The notes: a model not told the origin generated them from the letters alone. 64,000 bases of DNA from Pseudomonadota bacterium (GCA_027488375.1 JAIYBW010000009.1:1-64000), one strand, 5' to 3'. Shown: positions 7,453 to 17,537, counted from the first letter of the stretch. Made by a program: numbers and translations.

Positions 7453-9267
7453 TCAATAACTGAAGATATGAAGGTCGAGCTCATACTCCGTCTCCCTCTC
7501 CTCAACCCCAAACCCCGCACTCAAATTCATGGACTTATTATTCCCCCCTCCACCGTAGCCACCACTGCCGCCCCTTTCAGGGTCAGCCTTTTCCCGTTGG
7601 CAATCCTCTTTTACTTTTGTGATGAGATCTTTTCTGATTGGGTAGGTTTTTGGCTCAAGAAAAATTTCGATGCTATTAATCTTTCGGCCCGAAATGAGTT
7701 CTCTTTTAAGTTTTGGTGAAAGACTTATGTCTAACTCAGTTGAAGGCGAGGAGGAGTTTAGGATTAAAAGCCCCTCATTAACTAGACGCTGAATGTTTCC
7801 TGAAAGAAGACTTCCATTTGATGATTTAAGATTTATAAAAGCATCTCGAAGGATGAGCTCTGAAGCTAAATGAGTTTCATCTTTGTAATCAAGTTTAATT
7901 TGATCATAGGTGACTTCATTTGTTCTCCAATAACCGCGTCCACAATCAGATCTCACAAAACGAACCTTCTTTTCATAAGGAGTGATTAGTTTTTGAGCAA
8001 TGATCTTAATCTTTAAATCCTTGGTGGTGGAGGGAAGAAATCCTGATGATGCTAAATGATCATTAACTACAATCGTTCGTGAGACAAAAAGAGGTGTATT
8101 TGTAGTTGTTTTATCTGAAAGATAAGAAAGACCAATGCCTTGATTTGGAGAGAATTTATATGAATAGATATTATTATTGATTTCACTGGAGCCGACATAC
8201 CATCTAAGGGTTTCATTTTCATGACTTTCACCAAATGATCTTTGCCTATTTGATAAGTTTCTTACCTGATCAATGCTCGTTTCACTCATAAGAATTGAGC
8301 CTTTGAGTCCCTTTTGAAGGATTGATTTAAGAAGCTCAGGCGTGCCTCCTGTTCCAATATAAATAGTCTCAACTTTTGATTTAGATGATTTTTCAGATTC
8401 AGGATAAGAAATCGTCACAGGTACTGAAACAGATAGGACCTTTTCAAGTATTGAACTAAAACTTTCTTCTGTGTCATAGATTGTAAAATCTCTTATTTTT
8501 AGAAAAAATCTTGCTCCTCCACTTAAAAGCCCCTCATTAATAATAGAGGCATCAAAATTTTCAAAAGAGATATTAATCTCATTTTCCTCATTGAATGCGT
8601 ATGTTCCATCAAGATGCTTCGATTCAATGAAAATGAGTCCCTCTCTTTCAATGGATTTATAATACAAATCAAAAACGGGATTCTTAAAGTGTGTATATTT
8701 ATTTGAATTTATTTTAAAGACACTTCTTATAATGGCCTCTGCTCGCTCAATCTCAAAGCCTTGCTTTTGAAGTGATAGGATCTTACTTGAAATGGAGAGG
8801 AGTGTAGGAGTGCTTAAAATAGGGGAGGAATGGGAATAGATTCCCTCGTTATAATCAAAAAACTTAAAATTATTCTTTTTAAAATCTGAGCTCGCTGCGT
8901 AGCTTTTTAAAAGTGAATCCATATAAAGACTACCTGGAAGGACTTCTTTCTCCTCTTCTTCCCATGAGAGCTTGATTTTATCATTTTTAATGATCCAATT
9001 AAGGGAATCGCTCAAGCTGGATTTACGATTATAAAAATTTATCCTGACATTCATTCCATCAAAAAAAGAGCCCTCAAATGTGGGTATATCAGCAATAAAT
9101 GGATCACTTCCGTCCTCGACTTCCTTTATATCTAAAGTGCCATCACCATCTGTGTCGCCCCGTGCCTCTTGATAAGGTGATTTAACTGCTTCTTTTGTAG
9201 CATCTTTTTTTTCTTGAGGCTTAAAGGAGCATGATGAGAGGAAGATTATTAAAGCGAGTAATTTCAT
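7453..9267 (-). CDS. Large lipoprotein with Ca-binding DxDGDG repeat (paralogue 1)
   Basis: This 604-residue protein starts with a lipoprotein signal (LIIFLSSC, Cys13) followed by a thrombospondin-type-3/EF-like segment (DTDGDGTLDIKEVEDGSDPF, ~38-57). The rest is beta-rich, ending in a Gly-rich run (GGSGGYGGGG, ~573-582). It shares the FIADIPTFxGxFF segment, a GGxRxFLKIRDF-type segment and overall length with the next gene, so the pair is a tandem duplication. Both are probably envelope-anchored. Function unknown. The element immediately 3' of it is described separately. Confidence 0.82.
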   Translation of the reverse strand: MKLLALIIFLSSCSFKPQEKKDATKEAVKSPYQEARGDTDGDGTLDIKEVEDGSDPFIADIPTFEGSFFDGMNVRINFYNRKSSLSDSLNWIIKNDKIKLSWEEEEKEVLPGSLYMDSLLKSYAASSDFKKNNFKFFDYNEGIYSHSSPILSTPTLLSISSKILSLQKQGFEIERAEAIIRSVFKINSNKYTHFKNPVFDLYYKSIEREGLIFIESKHLDGTYAFNEENEINISFENFDASIINEGLLSGGARFFLKIRDFTIYDTEESFSSILEKVLSVSVPVTISYPESEKSSKSKVETIYIGTGGTPELLKSILQKGLKGSILMSETSIDQVRNLSNRQRSFGESHENETLRWYVGSSEINNNIYSYKFSPNQGIGLSYLSDKTTTNTPLFVSRTIVVNDHLASSGFLPSTTKDLKIKIIAQKLITPYEKKVRFVRSDCGRGYWRTNEVTYDQIKLDYKDETHLASELILRDAFINLKSSNGSLLSGNIQRLVNEGLLILNSSSPSTELDISLSPKLKRELISGRKINSIEIFLEPKTYPIRKDLITKVKEDCQREKADPERGGSGGYGGGGNNKSMNLSAGFGVEERETEYELDLHIFSY

Positions 9268-9276
9268 ATTTATTCC

Positions 9277-11070
9277 TTAAATATATTCAATAGAAATAAA
9301 GGCATCACCTGCGAGATTGAGGCTTGATTTTTTGGTTTTATCGATGATTTTAAAATCATCTCCATTTAAAGGGTTGCTGCAAGAGGGAGGATTACTTAGA
9401 AAATTTTCACAAGCATTTGTATGGGACTCACAGATCATGACTCCCTCGCACACTTGATGAGCTCTGGGTCTTGTGAAAATTGAAATTGTTAAAGCATTTG
9501 ATTCTGGAATTTTTAAAAGAATTGAATCTTTAAATTTTATTTCTATAATTTCTGAGTTTTTGAGTCTAAAGATCGCATCCTTTGAGGCTAGAAGATCCTC
9601 GAGGTTAAAATCTATGCCATTAATGTTTAAATTGATAATTCCAGCGATTGCGAGAGCTTGAATTCCCTTTCTTGTTACATTCTCTTTACTATAAGACCAG
9701 CATAGTTTTGAAGTCGCTGAATCACTGCAAGGAAGATGAAGCTTAGAGGTTGAGATGCCAAAACTTACCTCCTCAGGTCTGAGATTAATCCTAAGATCTA
9801 AGAGGTTTGATTTTTGGATCTTGAAAGTTTTAAGATCTCTTGCCTCGTTGGACGAAATTTTTGTGCCAAAGTATGAGGGGGCAAAACCAAAGGGGGCTTC
9901 ACTTGATTGATAGGATAAAACAATGAGGTCCCCAGGGATAAAGGTATAGCTAAATGGAGAATTTGGGATTTCATTTGTAAGAAGTTGAAACTTAAAATGA
10001 CCTAAATGGTTTTCTCCAAAAGGATCTCGAAGGAGCTCAGATTTCTCTGTTTTTTGCCCAATTCTTACGATCTTTGACTGATGAATTTGAAAATCTGACT
10101 TTAGGGCAAGACCCAAGATTTCATTAAGGCCCATTCCTAGTCCATTTCTTCCAATATAGCTCTGATGCTCAATCTCCCCATCAAAGTAAATAAAGGGAAT
10201 AGATTTTGATTTTACGGATGCTAGGATCTGGTTATAAAAGCGATCAAGCTCAATGATTTTAAAGTCTCTAAGCTTTATGTATAAGTGCCTTCCGCCAGAT
10301 AAGGCGATCTTTCGAACAAGCTCTTTATTTGTTGATTTAAACTTTAATCCAACAGTGGAATCAGTGTTGAATTGATAAATTCCAGATAAGAAGTCAGTCC
10401 CTATGAGTTTAAATTCATGACTAACTTCATCATACCAATAGAGGTCAAAGACGAGATCCGTATAGGTTTTTGCCTTGCTAAAGCGATAATTAAGCCTATT
10501 TGAGCTAAATATCTCTATTTCTTCAAATTGATGAGTCTTTGATAATTCATATAATGATTTTGAAAAAGGAAAGATTTTTAAATCATTTAAGCGGGCCGGA
10601 GCATAATGTCCCACATCATCAGTGGTGTAGCTTCCAACTTGATGAGAGACCCTAAATTGTGATTTCTTTGAAGCAAGATAGCTTTGCTCCAATATAAATT
10701 GAGAGCTTTTTGTTAAAAAGTCTCTTTCTTCAACTGGAGTCCCATTTTCCCTAACGATATTTTTTCTGACATGAAAAGAAACGCTATCAGTTTTATTTAT
10801 TTTTTGATTATAAAGAAATGTGGTGAGTTTCATTTCTTCAAAGAACTCACCATCAAAAGTAGGAATATCAGCAATAAAGGGATTTCTTCCGTTTTTTATC
10901 TCTTCTTCATCCTTTTCAAGGTCCCCGTCTGAATCAAGAGTTAAGCTTGATTCAAGACGAGAGCTTTGACCTTCTTTTTTATCTTGAGAGGGTTTAAAGG
11001 AGCAAGAGGGCCCAACTAGGGATAAACCTAGAAAAAATAAAAGAAAGGATCTTTTATTTTGAGCTTTCAC
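9277..11070 (-). CDS. Large lipoprotein with Ca-binding repeat (paralogue 2)
   Basis: This ~597-residue paralogue of the downstream gene has a signal ending near GPSC, a DSDGDLEKDEEEIKNGRNPF Ca-binding-like repeat, then FIADIPTFDGEFF. An extra C-terminal segment contains eight cysteines (CEGVMICESHTNAC and following). I place the start at GTG 11070, which overlaps the preceding stop (GTGA) and has GGGTGGAT upstream; an in-frame GTG at 11079 is also possible. The paralogues are 9 bp apart and likely co-expressed. Confidence 0.8.
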   Translation of the reverse strand: MKAQNKRSFLLFFLGLSLVGPSCSFKPSQDKKEGQSSRLESSLTLDSDGDLEKDEEEIKNGRNPFIADIPTFDGEFFEEMKLTTFLYNQKINKTDSVSFHVRKNIVRENGTPVEERDFLTKSSQFILEQSYLASKKSQFRVSHQVGSYTTDDVGHYAPARLNDLKIFPFSKSLYELSKTHQFEEIEIFSSNRLNYRFSKAKTYTDLVFDLYWYDEVSHEFKLIGTDFLSGIYQFNTDSTVGLKFKSTNKELVRKIALSGGRHLYIKLRDFKIIELDRFYNQILASVKSKSIPFIYFDGEIEHQSYIGRNGLGMGLNEILGLALKSDFQIHQSKIVRIGQKTEKSELLRDPFGENHLGHFKFQLLTNEIPNSPFSYTFIPGDLIVLSYQSSEAPFGFAPSYFGTKISSNEARDLKTFKIQKSNLLDLRINLRPEEVSFGISTSKLHLPCSDSATSKLCWSYSKENVTRKGIQALAIAGIINLNINGIDFNLEDLLASKDAIFRLKNSEIIEIKFKDSILLKIPESNALTISIFTRPRAHQVCEGVMICESHTNACENFLSNPPSCSNPLNGDDFKIIDKTKKSSLNLAGDAFISIEYI

Positions 11071-11369
11071 CGGATCCACCCAATACCTAAGCGATTAATA
11101 CTTACGATAGTGCAAGAGCGATTGGACTCCTTAAATTTTACGACATAGATTTTTTGTGTGCAGGAGCGATATCCTCCAATAGGATCAACAGTGACATGCA
11201 TCGTATTTGGGCCAACTCTTTCAGTTAAACTCACATGCCCATAACAGCCATATTCAGGGTCTCTGAATTTTTCAGTTGCCGCAGTTCCGGCCCAATCCTC
11301 GCAAGTACTTGCGAGGACAGTTGATGTCATAGAGATAATACTGATTATTGAAATTAAAATTTTTTTCAT
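11067..11369 (-). CDS. Small secreted cysteine-containing protein
   Basis: This 100-residue protein has a signal peptide (cleavage after VLAS-type sequence, ~20) and a mature part with four cysteines that could form two disulfides. It precedes and overlaps the large lipoprotein gene (TGA/GTG overlap), indicating an operon with the two ~600-residue lipoproteins. No family recognised. Confidence 0.7.
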   Translation of the reverse strand: MKKILISIISIISMTSTVLASTCEDWAGTAATEKFRDPEYGCYGHVSLTERVGPNTMHVTVDPIGGYRSCTQKIYVVKFKESNRSCTIVSINRLGIGWIR

Positions 11370-11391
11370 AAGGGTTATTCTCGCTCAAAGA

Positions 11392-12003
11392 TTAGTCTTC
11401 AATGCTGTTAACGACTTCAAGATTTGTAAGATCAATTGATGCTGGATCAGTGAAGCTTCTTTTGAGTAGCTGAACGCTATATGTATTCCATTTCCCATCA
11501 ACTAAAGAGAAGAACTGAGACTTAGAGACATCTAAATCAACTTTTAAATTTTCCTTGGCCCCATCGCTATGGTACGTGATGAACCCTTCAAGAGTAATGA
11601 TGTTGTTGTTCTTTGAGATTTTGCTATAAGTAATTGTTCTATTTTCAAATTTTCCAGTTACTTCCCCTGATTCAATCTTTCTCCATGAAAGATACTCATC
11701 AACATCTCCCTTACTCTCACTTCCACAATTGTAAACGGCAGTACTTTTCGTATAAACAAGGTATTTATCTTGGAAATCAGTGCTTACAACTACGCGCTTG
11801 ATATTATGGCGACACTCTTCGATATCTCCATTTTCGTTTTCAATAGTAGATTCTTCTTGATATAAGCTAGTCATACCTGGACTGACTTGTTCAAAGACTG
11901 ATTTGTTATCCTGTAAAATCTGATTGTACTCATTTAGAGTGATCTCTTGAGCAAAACTGATGCTTGAAATCATGAGTACTAAAAGTGCGATTGTTGTTTT
12001 CAT
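11392..12003 (-). CDS. Secreted protein, unknown
   Basis: This 203-residue protein has a signal peptide (LLVLMISSISFAQE, cut after Ala18). The mature part is beta-rich with two cysteines (EECRHN and YNCGSES). It lies in the same direction, 22 bp upstream of the next secreted protein gene, in a run of envelope proteins. No family recognised. Confidence 0.72.
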   Translation of the reverse strand: MKTTIALLVLMISSISFAQEITLNEYNQILQDNKSVFEQVSPGMTSLYQEESTIENENGDIEECRHNIKRVVVSTDFQDKYLVYTKSTAVYNCGSESKGDVDEYLSWRKIESGEVTGKFENRTITYSKISKNNNIITLEGFITYHSDGAKENLKVDLDVSKSQFFSLVDGKWNTYSVQLLKRSFTDPASIDLTNLEVVNSIED

Positions 12004-12026
12004 AAATTAATTCTCCTTTTTTGTTG

Positions 12027-12521
12027 TTATTGTTTAAATTTGCATTCAGTGATGATTTGAATATTGTTCTCAGAGATTTTTAAAATAGTGTTTTCTACTT
12101 GACCTTCAACTATTTCTGAAATTTTCCAGCTTCCATAAAGACTATCAGGGTTTCCATTAATTCTCTTATAGATGACTGGCTCCTCATTTATTCTCATTTT
12201 GATATAGAGATTTTCCTCATCATATTGGAAATGAAAGCCCATAATGTCATTTGTAGAAACTTCGCATCTTCTATAGACTCCATTAATAGTTTCTTCATTA
12301 AAGTTTGTGTTTCTTTCTTTAATTTCAAGAAAATCATCAAAGATCATTATTTTTGAACTTACCTCTGCATAAAGTGAAATAGATCCAGAGCCTTGTTGTT
12401 GATTTGTTTCTGAGCACTCAACAGGTGCATCATTAAAGGTACATTTTTTTGAACTAGTGCTCTGTTTGGAGTCACAGGCCACAAGACTTAGGGCAAGAGT
12501 AACTAGAGCGAGCAATTTCAT
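12027..12521 (-). CDS. Predicted lipoprotein, lipocalin-like size
   Basis: This 164-residue protein has a lipobox signal (LALSLVAC, Cys16). The C-terminal half (GVYRRCEVSTNDI, later LYGSWKISEIVEG and ITECKF) resembles the GxW...C small beta-barrel proteins encoded at 44-51 kb, though similarity is weak. It is first in the minus-strand run of secreted-protein genes that ends at 7453. Confidence 0.7.
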   Translation of the reverse strand: MKLLALVTLALSLVACDSKQSTSSKKCTFNDAPVECSETNQQQGSGSISLYAEVSSKIMIFDDFLEIKERNTNFNEETINGVYRRCEVSTNDIMGFHFQYDEENLYIKMRINEEPVIYKRINGNPDSLYGSWKISEIVEGQVENTILKISENNIQIITECKFKQ

Positions 12522-12678
12522 AACAATCCTTTTTTTAAGTTTCGTGATTACTCTTTAGGCAATGAGCGTGCCAAAACTGTAAAACTTTCATGAATACCGG
12601 TGGGGGATGTGTTTTCGAATATATACCTGATTAATTTGTTAAGAATTTTGTTTACGGCCAAAAAGCTTAGGGGTAAAA

Positions 12679-12710
12679 CGTTTCAAAGACTGAAAGTAGG
12701 CGTTTCAAAG
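12679..12710 (+). promoter_or_regulatory. Direct repeat CGTTTCAAAG, 22-bp period, before regulator gene
   Basis: Two identical CGTTTCAAAG copies at 12679-12688 and 12701-12710 are 22 bp apart, two helical turns, which suits a dimer or tandem monomer binding on one DNA face. They lie 18-49 bp before the sigma-54 activator start and may be its autoregulatory site. No confident sigma-54 (GG/GC) promoter was seen here. Confidence 0.4.
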
Positions 12711-12727
12711 TTTAAAACAGGAAACTT

Positions 12728-14101
12728 ATGAAGATTTTAATCGTTGATGACCAAAAACTGGCCCGAATGAATATCATGAAGCAACTTGATGAGAGCTTCA
12801 CGATCCTTGAGTCACCGACATTTGAAGATGCTCAACGAAAGATTACTAATCACACCTTTGATATCTGCTATATTGATTTAAGACTTGATGAATCTAAAGA
12901 GCTTAAGGGTCTTGAGCTTCTTCCAGAGGCCGTTAAGAAAGGTATCTATACAGTTGTAATGACCTCTGTTGAAGACGAGAAGGCCGCAGAGATGGCCTAT
13001 GAGCTTGGATGTCAGGACGTTTATATTAAAGGAAATGAAAAAGAGCATATTGCTGATACCATCAACCGCTTTTTACTTTCAAAAGAAAGTTTCACTGAAG
13101 ATCATCTCTTAAAAGATATTATTCAAACTCAGAACAAGAAATACAAAGATGATCTCAAGAAATTAGTAAGAATAATACCAACGGATATTCCAGTTTGTCT
13201 TTTAGGTGAGTCTGGAACAGGAAAATCCTATCTCGCTCGTGCGATTCATGACCTTTCAAAAAGAAAAGGGAAGTTTGTTGAAATCAATTGCGCCACTCTA
13301 AGTGGCGATACCCTTAAATCTGAGCTCTTTGGACATACTAAGGGATCATTTACTGGTGCCGTTGCTGATAAGGCGGGAAAACTCCTTGAAGCAAACAATG
13401 GAACTCTTTTTCTTGATGAAATCGGCTCTATGTCGCTTGAGATGCAAGAGGGACTTCTTAAGGCCATTGAAGAGAAAGTCTTTTATCCTGTGGGCTCAAA
13501 TAAGATGGTGAAATCTGATTTTAGAGTGGTCTGTGCGACTCTTGATGATCTTGAAGTTCTTATTAAGTCTGGAAAATTCAGATTCGATCTTTTTCAGAGA
13601 ATTTCAGGCTACACATTTGTTCAGCCGGCCCTTAGAAATAGAAAAGAGGATATCCAGCAAATTCTTAAAACAAAACTCTCTGGATCACGAAAAATTATCT
13701 TCAAGGAAGATGCAAAAAAGATCCTGGAAAACTATAGCTGGCCAGGAAATATTCGTGAATTATTCAAATTTGCCGAAATTATCTCGCTCTCAAATGCTGG
13801 GATCATTAAGGCCGAAGATGTTGAAGAATTCACAAAGACATCTAGTTTTAATGAAAAAAAAGGCATTCTCTATCAAGATCAGTATGATCTTATTAAAAAA
13901 GTAGGGCTCAAGGAGTTTCTTGATACTCTCACACGAGAAATCATGCTGAAGTCCCTTGAGGAAAACGAGCATAAAGTCAGAACGGCGATTAGAGAGCTTC
14001 AAATCTCTTCGGCCACATTTTATAAGTATTACGATAAAGATCAGGCAGTAAGAATGAATATGCCTCTTAAAGGTCAGGAGTACATAAATGAACTCCACTG
14101 A
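12728..14101 (+). CDS. NtrC-family sigma-54-dependent response regulator
   Basis: This 457-residue activator has three domains. The receiver (~1-120) has phospho-acceptor Asp50 in CYIDLRLDES. The AAA+ domain (~140-365) has Walker A GESGTGKS, loop GSFTGA (the usual GAFTGA with one Ala to Ser change) and GTLFLDEIGSMSLEMQEGLL. The C-terminal HTH (~400-435) ends EENEHKVRTAIRELQISSAT. It would drive sigma-54 promoters when phosphorylated, probably by the hybrid kinase encoded downstream. The next gene overlaps its end by 14 nt. Confidence 0.93.
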   Translation: MKILIVDDQKLARMNIMKQLDESFTILESPTFEDAQRKITNHTFDICYIDLRLDESKELKGLELLPEAVKKGIYTVVMTSVEDEKAAEMAYELGCQDVYIKGNEKEHIADTINRFLLSKESFTEDHLLKDIIQTQNKKYKDDLKKLVRIIPTDIPVCLLGESGTGKSYLARAIHDLSKRKGKFVEINCATLSGDTLKSELFGHTKGSFTGAVADKAGKLLEANNGTLFLDEIGSMSLEMQEGLLKAIEEKVFYPVGSNKMVKSDFRVVCATLDDLEVLIKSGKFRFDLFQRISGYTFVQPALRNRKEDIQQILKTKLSGSRKIIFKEDAKKILENYSWPGNIRELFKFAEIISLSNAGIIKAEDVEEFTKTSSFNEKKGILYQDQYDLIKKVGLKEFLDTLTREIMLKSLEENEHKVRTAIRELQISSATFYKYYDKDQAVRMNMPLKGQEYINELH

Positions 14102-14294
14102 ATTAATGCTTAAGTATAAGCATGACACCCTAGGGCAGTTTAGAGATCTAAAAGATGCGATTGAGTCTCTGGATGCAGCTGATTTTCAAGGCACAGATAA
14201 AATAGAAGTTTTTGAGGCCGTTCATGAGGTGCTTTTAAAGATGGTGAAGACCTCTGGGGCGACGATTGAGGCTGTTGCGGGAAAAAGAAATTAA
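14088..14294 (+). CDS. Small helical protein between regulator and thioesterase
   Basis: This 68-residue protein overlaps the regulator gene by 14 nt and is translationally coupled to it. It is amphipathic and helical (DTLGQFRDLKDAIESLDAAD, later VFEAVHEVLLKMVKTSGATI). There is no signal or known domain. Its place in a signalling operon suggests a regulator- or kinase-binding partner; this is inference. Confidence 0.7.
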   Translation: MNSTELMLKYKHDTLGQFRDLKDAIESLDAADFQGTDKIEVFEAVHEVLLKMVKTSGATIEAVAGKRN

Positions 14295-14324
14295 AAATAA
14301 AAAATAAAATGAGAGTAGGTAATT

Positions 14325-14723
14325 ATGAATCATGAATTTAAGGGTAAAGTGTTTTTTAATGATGTAGACAAGGGTGGAGTAGTCTATTTTGCAAACTATT
14401 TAAAGATTCTTGATAATGCCCGAACAACAATGTTCAACGAGATTGGTTTCGGATATTTGCATCAAGAGAAAGAGAATAAATTATTCGCCGTTGTTAATCT
14501 TGATATCAGTTATAAAAAGTCACTCTACCTTGATGAAGAATATGTTGTAAAAACAAGAGTGGAAGAAATAACTAATGTTTCAATGGATCTAATTCAAGAA
14601 ATCCTAAGAAATGATGTGGTGATTACATCTTCAAAAATGAAAATTGCATACCTTGATTTCAATAATAAACAGCGCCCAACTCGCATCCCTGAATCATTAA
14701 AAGAAAAACTGTGCTCTCATTAA
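14325..14723 (+). CDS. 4HBT acyl-CoA thioesterase (YbgC/FadM type)
   Basis: This 132-residue hotdog-fold thioesterase has the family signature FNDVDKGGVVYFANYLKILD near the N-terminus (~11-30); the Asp-x-x-x-x-Val-x-Tyr-Asn/Ala segment carries the catalytic Asp. LDISYKKSLYLDEEYVVKTR follows as usual for the family. It would hydrolyse a short or aromatic acyl-CoA. Its end overlaps the start of the sensor kinase by 13 nt, so it belongs to the signalling operon. A link between lipid metabolism and the kinase is possible but unproven. Confidence 0.88.
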   Translation: MNHEFKGKVFFNDVDKGGVVYFANYLKILDNARTTMFNEIGFGYLHQEKENKLFAVVNLDISYKKSLYLDEEYVVKTRVEEITNVSMDLIQEILRNDVVITSSKMKIAYLDFNNKQRPTRIPESLKEKLCSH

Positions 14724-17500
14724 AACTATTTCTTTTATTTATAATCTCACTTGCTTCACTTGGTTGCTTTGGGAGTATTAACTCTAGCCTTTTCCAAGGC
14801 GAACCAATAGAACTTTCTGAAAACCAAGTTGAGTTCTTAGAAGCAGAAAAGTTGCCTGAAATCGGAGATGTTCTTAAAATTACATCAGATTCATTGTATC
14901 AATGGAAAAAAACCGAAACTTTAAACTTTGGATATGGCCCTAAGCCGAAATGGTTTCGATTCGAAGTTAACAATACACATGATGATTTCACTGTAAAATA
15001 CCTATTTCCAATGATGCAAACTGCGAAACTGTATCTTGTTCAAGATGGAAAAGTTATTGATTATAAATTTGGCGGTAAAAAATTTAATTTTGATGTTTAT
15101 AGAGGGCTTACGATTGAGTCTAGATTAAAAGGAACTCAAAGCTTTTATATTTATCTTGAATCCTCAGGCCCGTATCAAGTTCCAATTACTATTGGCCGAA
15201 ATGATTTGATTCACAAAGAAATAACATCTGAATATCTTCTCCTTGGTACTTGGCTTGGATTAATTGCCGCTTTAATGATCTATTATTTTATAATTTATCT
15301 GAAGCTCCACGATCCTATCTACCTTTACTTCTCATTGTATGGTGTACCTTTAATCCTGATAAATCTTTCTTTTAGCGGGGTTTTCTACCAATACTTTCCA
15401 GACTTTCACCCTTATCTGAAGTCAAGGCTTGTCATAGTAAGCATCGGGCTCATGCTAGTATTCCTCTCACTTTTTACAAAATCATTCTTTGAAATATCTA
15501 AAGAAAACAGATTACCGAAATTTCTTACAAGAACTATGAGTGCATGTATTTTTGTACCTCTAGCTCTCGCACTTATAAATCTTATTAACTATACAACTTT
15601 TACCATATCCATGACTGGTCTCTTAGGTATTGTTGTGCCGCTTTTACTTATTACCATTGCTTTCTACATGATAATTAAGCGTCGAAGTGGTTCTTATCTT
15701 TATGTCGTTGCAACTGGATCTTTTTTGGTTGGCTTTATAGTTTACTGCTTAAAAGATTTTGCGATTCTTCCAAACAATCATTTCACGTCATATTCAATTT
15801 TTTATACTTCTGCTCTAGAAATGATGCTTTTATCTTTTGCTATCGCAAATAAGTTTCGTGATATCCAAATTAAGAATGAGGGCTTAATTAAAACAGTGAT
15901 TTTGAAAGAGAAGTCATCAGAGCTTGCTTCTCTGGCAAACCAAGTCGCTCATGATATCCGCTCACCACTAGAAATGCTAAAAGGGATTAAAGAGGATACA
16001 GCACTTCTTCCTGAGGGCTCAAGAAGGCGTATCCAGCTAGGGATCAATCGGATTGAAGAGATCGCCTTTAATCTTTTGAAAGCAAACAAGGAAGAAAAAG
16101 TCACAAGTGATCAAAATGAATCCCAGGAGCTTTTGGGTCTTGTGGTAAGTATTGTGACTGAAAAGAAAATTGAGTATCGAAATAATGAAAATGTTGAGAT
16201 CCAAGATCTTCTTAATTCGGAATCTTTTGGATTATTTTCTCGCCTTAATAGGGGGAAAATTAAAAGCATTATCTCAAACCTCATTAATAACAGTATCGAA
16301 TCATTTCAATCAAACCCTGGAACCGTTGAGATAAGGCTTTTTGGAGATGGTCATTTTAATCATATAGAAATTAAAGACAATGGCCCTGGAATACCAAGTG
16401 ATGTTGCATCGAAGCTCTTCACTAAAGGCTTCACCACAAAAAAACTAGGTAACGGTCTCGGGCTTTTTAATGCCAAAAAAGATATTGAAGCAGCTGGGGG
16501 AAGTCTGACTTTCTCAACCAAGGAAGGCGAGGGGACAACATTTAGAATCTCAATTCCTGGCTCAGAGGCACCGGCCACATTTGTATCATCAATTGATTCA
16601 ACCAAATATGAGCGAATTATTGTCTTAGATGATGATCCTGCCTTTCATGAAGTCTGGTCAAAGCGTCTTGAGGGTCTAGAGAGCAAGGTTGAGCATATTT
16701 ACTCGGTTGAGGAGATGAACTCTAAGTATCATGCCCTACACCCCAAAATCCTTCTATTAAGCGATTTTGAGCTTATGGATAAGGAAGATGATGGGATCGA
16801 TACGATCATTAAGCTTAACCATGCCGCACATAGTGTCCTTGTCACCGCTAGGAATGAAGAGCTTGAGATCCAGGATCGCTGCCTCAAGGCGGGAATTAAG
16901 CTTCTTCCAAAGTCTTTAGTGAATTACGTAAGGGTCATTAAGGATCACTCCGTGTCTTCGCAAGCTCAGCTTAAATCTGCTGGTATGGTGGGTGATTCTG
17001 CTGGTTTTACTTTAAAGTCTGATTCTTCGAGTTCTTCTTCCTCACTAAAGGCTAAGTTGGAGCAAGTTGAAGGATCTCAAGATGATAAAGGCGAGGCGTA
17101 CGCTGGTAAGTACGTCGCAGACGAGAGCAGTCGCAGTAGTGACGCCCAAATTGTTTCAAATCAGCCTTTAGTAATATTGATTGATGATGACAAGTTAGTC
17201 CGCTACAACTGGTCCTCACACTGCGAAAAGAAAGGTATTCCCTTTAAGGCTTTCGTATCAATAGACTCTTTTCTTGATGAAGCTGTTTCGATTCCTAAAG
17301 AAGCAAAAATTTATATTGATTCTAATTTAGGGAATGATGTTAAAGGCGAGATTGAATCTGAAAAGATCTTCAATCTAGGATTCAAAAATCTTTATCTCGC
17401 TACTGGTTATGGCAAAGAATACATAAAAAAGCCGGACTGGATTATTGAGATTTTTTCGAAGAGTCCGGAAATCGCCAGCAAAGCCTTGGAAAAAACCTAA
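14711..17500 (+). CDS. Hybrid sensor histidine kinase with 7TMR-DISM input and two receivers
   Basis: This 929-residue protein carries a signal/lipobox-like N-terminus (LASLGC), a 7TMR-DISM extracellular beta domain (~30-165), seven membrane helices (~175-390), a HisKA segment with the phosphorylatable His in VAHDIRSPLEML (~416), an HATPase domain (NLINNSIESFQ, DNGPGIP, NGLGL) and two receivers (~638-740 and ~822-920). A Ser-rich linker lies between the receivers. The first receiver has LDDDPAF and a DFEL segment; the second has IDDDKLV. It starts with GTG overlapping the thioesterase gene, and its likely partner is the NtrC-type regulator upstream. Confidence 0.92.
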   Translation: MLSLKLFLLFIISLASLGCFGSINSSLFQGEPIELSENQVEFLEAEKLPEIGDVLKITSDSLYQWKKTETLNFGYGPKPKWFRFEVNNTHDDFTVKYLFPMMQTAKLYLVQDGKVIDYKFGGKKFNFDVYRGLTIESRLKGTQSFYIYLESSGPYQVPITIGRNDLIHKEITSEYLLLGTWLGLIAALMIYYFIIYLKLHDPIYLYFSLYGVPLILINLSFSGVFYQYFPDFHPYLKSRLVIVSIGLMLVFLSLFTKSFFEISKENRLPKFLTRTMSACIFVPLALALINLINYTTFTISMTGLLGIVVPLLLITIAFYMIIKRRSGSYLYVVATGSFLVGFIVYCLKDFAILPNNHFTSYSIFYTSALEMMLLSFAIANKFRDIQIKNEGLIKTVILKEKSSELASLANQVAHDIRSPLEMLKGIKEDTALLPEGSRRRIQLGINRIEEIAFNLLKANKEEKVTSDQNESQELLGLVVSIVTEKKIEYRNNENVEIQDLLNSESFGLFSRLNRGKIKSIISNLINNSIESFQSNPGTVEIRLFGDGHFNHIEIKDNGPGIPSDVASKLFTKGFTTKKLGNGLGLFNAKKDIEAAGGSLTFSTKEGEGTTFRISIPGSEAPATFVSSIDSTKYERIIVLDDDPAFHEVWSKRLEGLESKVEHIYSVEEMNSKYHALHPKILLLSDFELMDKEDDGIDTIIKLNHAAHSVLVTARNEELEIQDRCLKAGIKLLPKSLVNYVRVIKDHSVSSQAQLKSAGMVGDSAGFTLKSDSSSSSSSLKAKLEQVEGSQDDKGEAYAGKYVADESSRSSDAQIVSNQPLVILIDDDKLVRYNWSSHCEKKGIPFKAFVSIDSFLDEAVSIPKEAKIYIDSNLGNDVKGEIESEKIFNLGFKNLYLATGYGKEYIKKPDWIIEIFSKSPEIASKALEKT

Positions 17501-17537
17501 AAAATTCGTCACTATCAATTTCTCTTGTAAAAAACTA

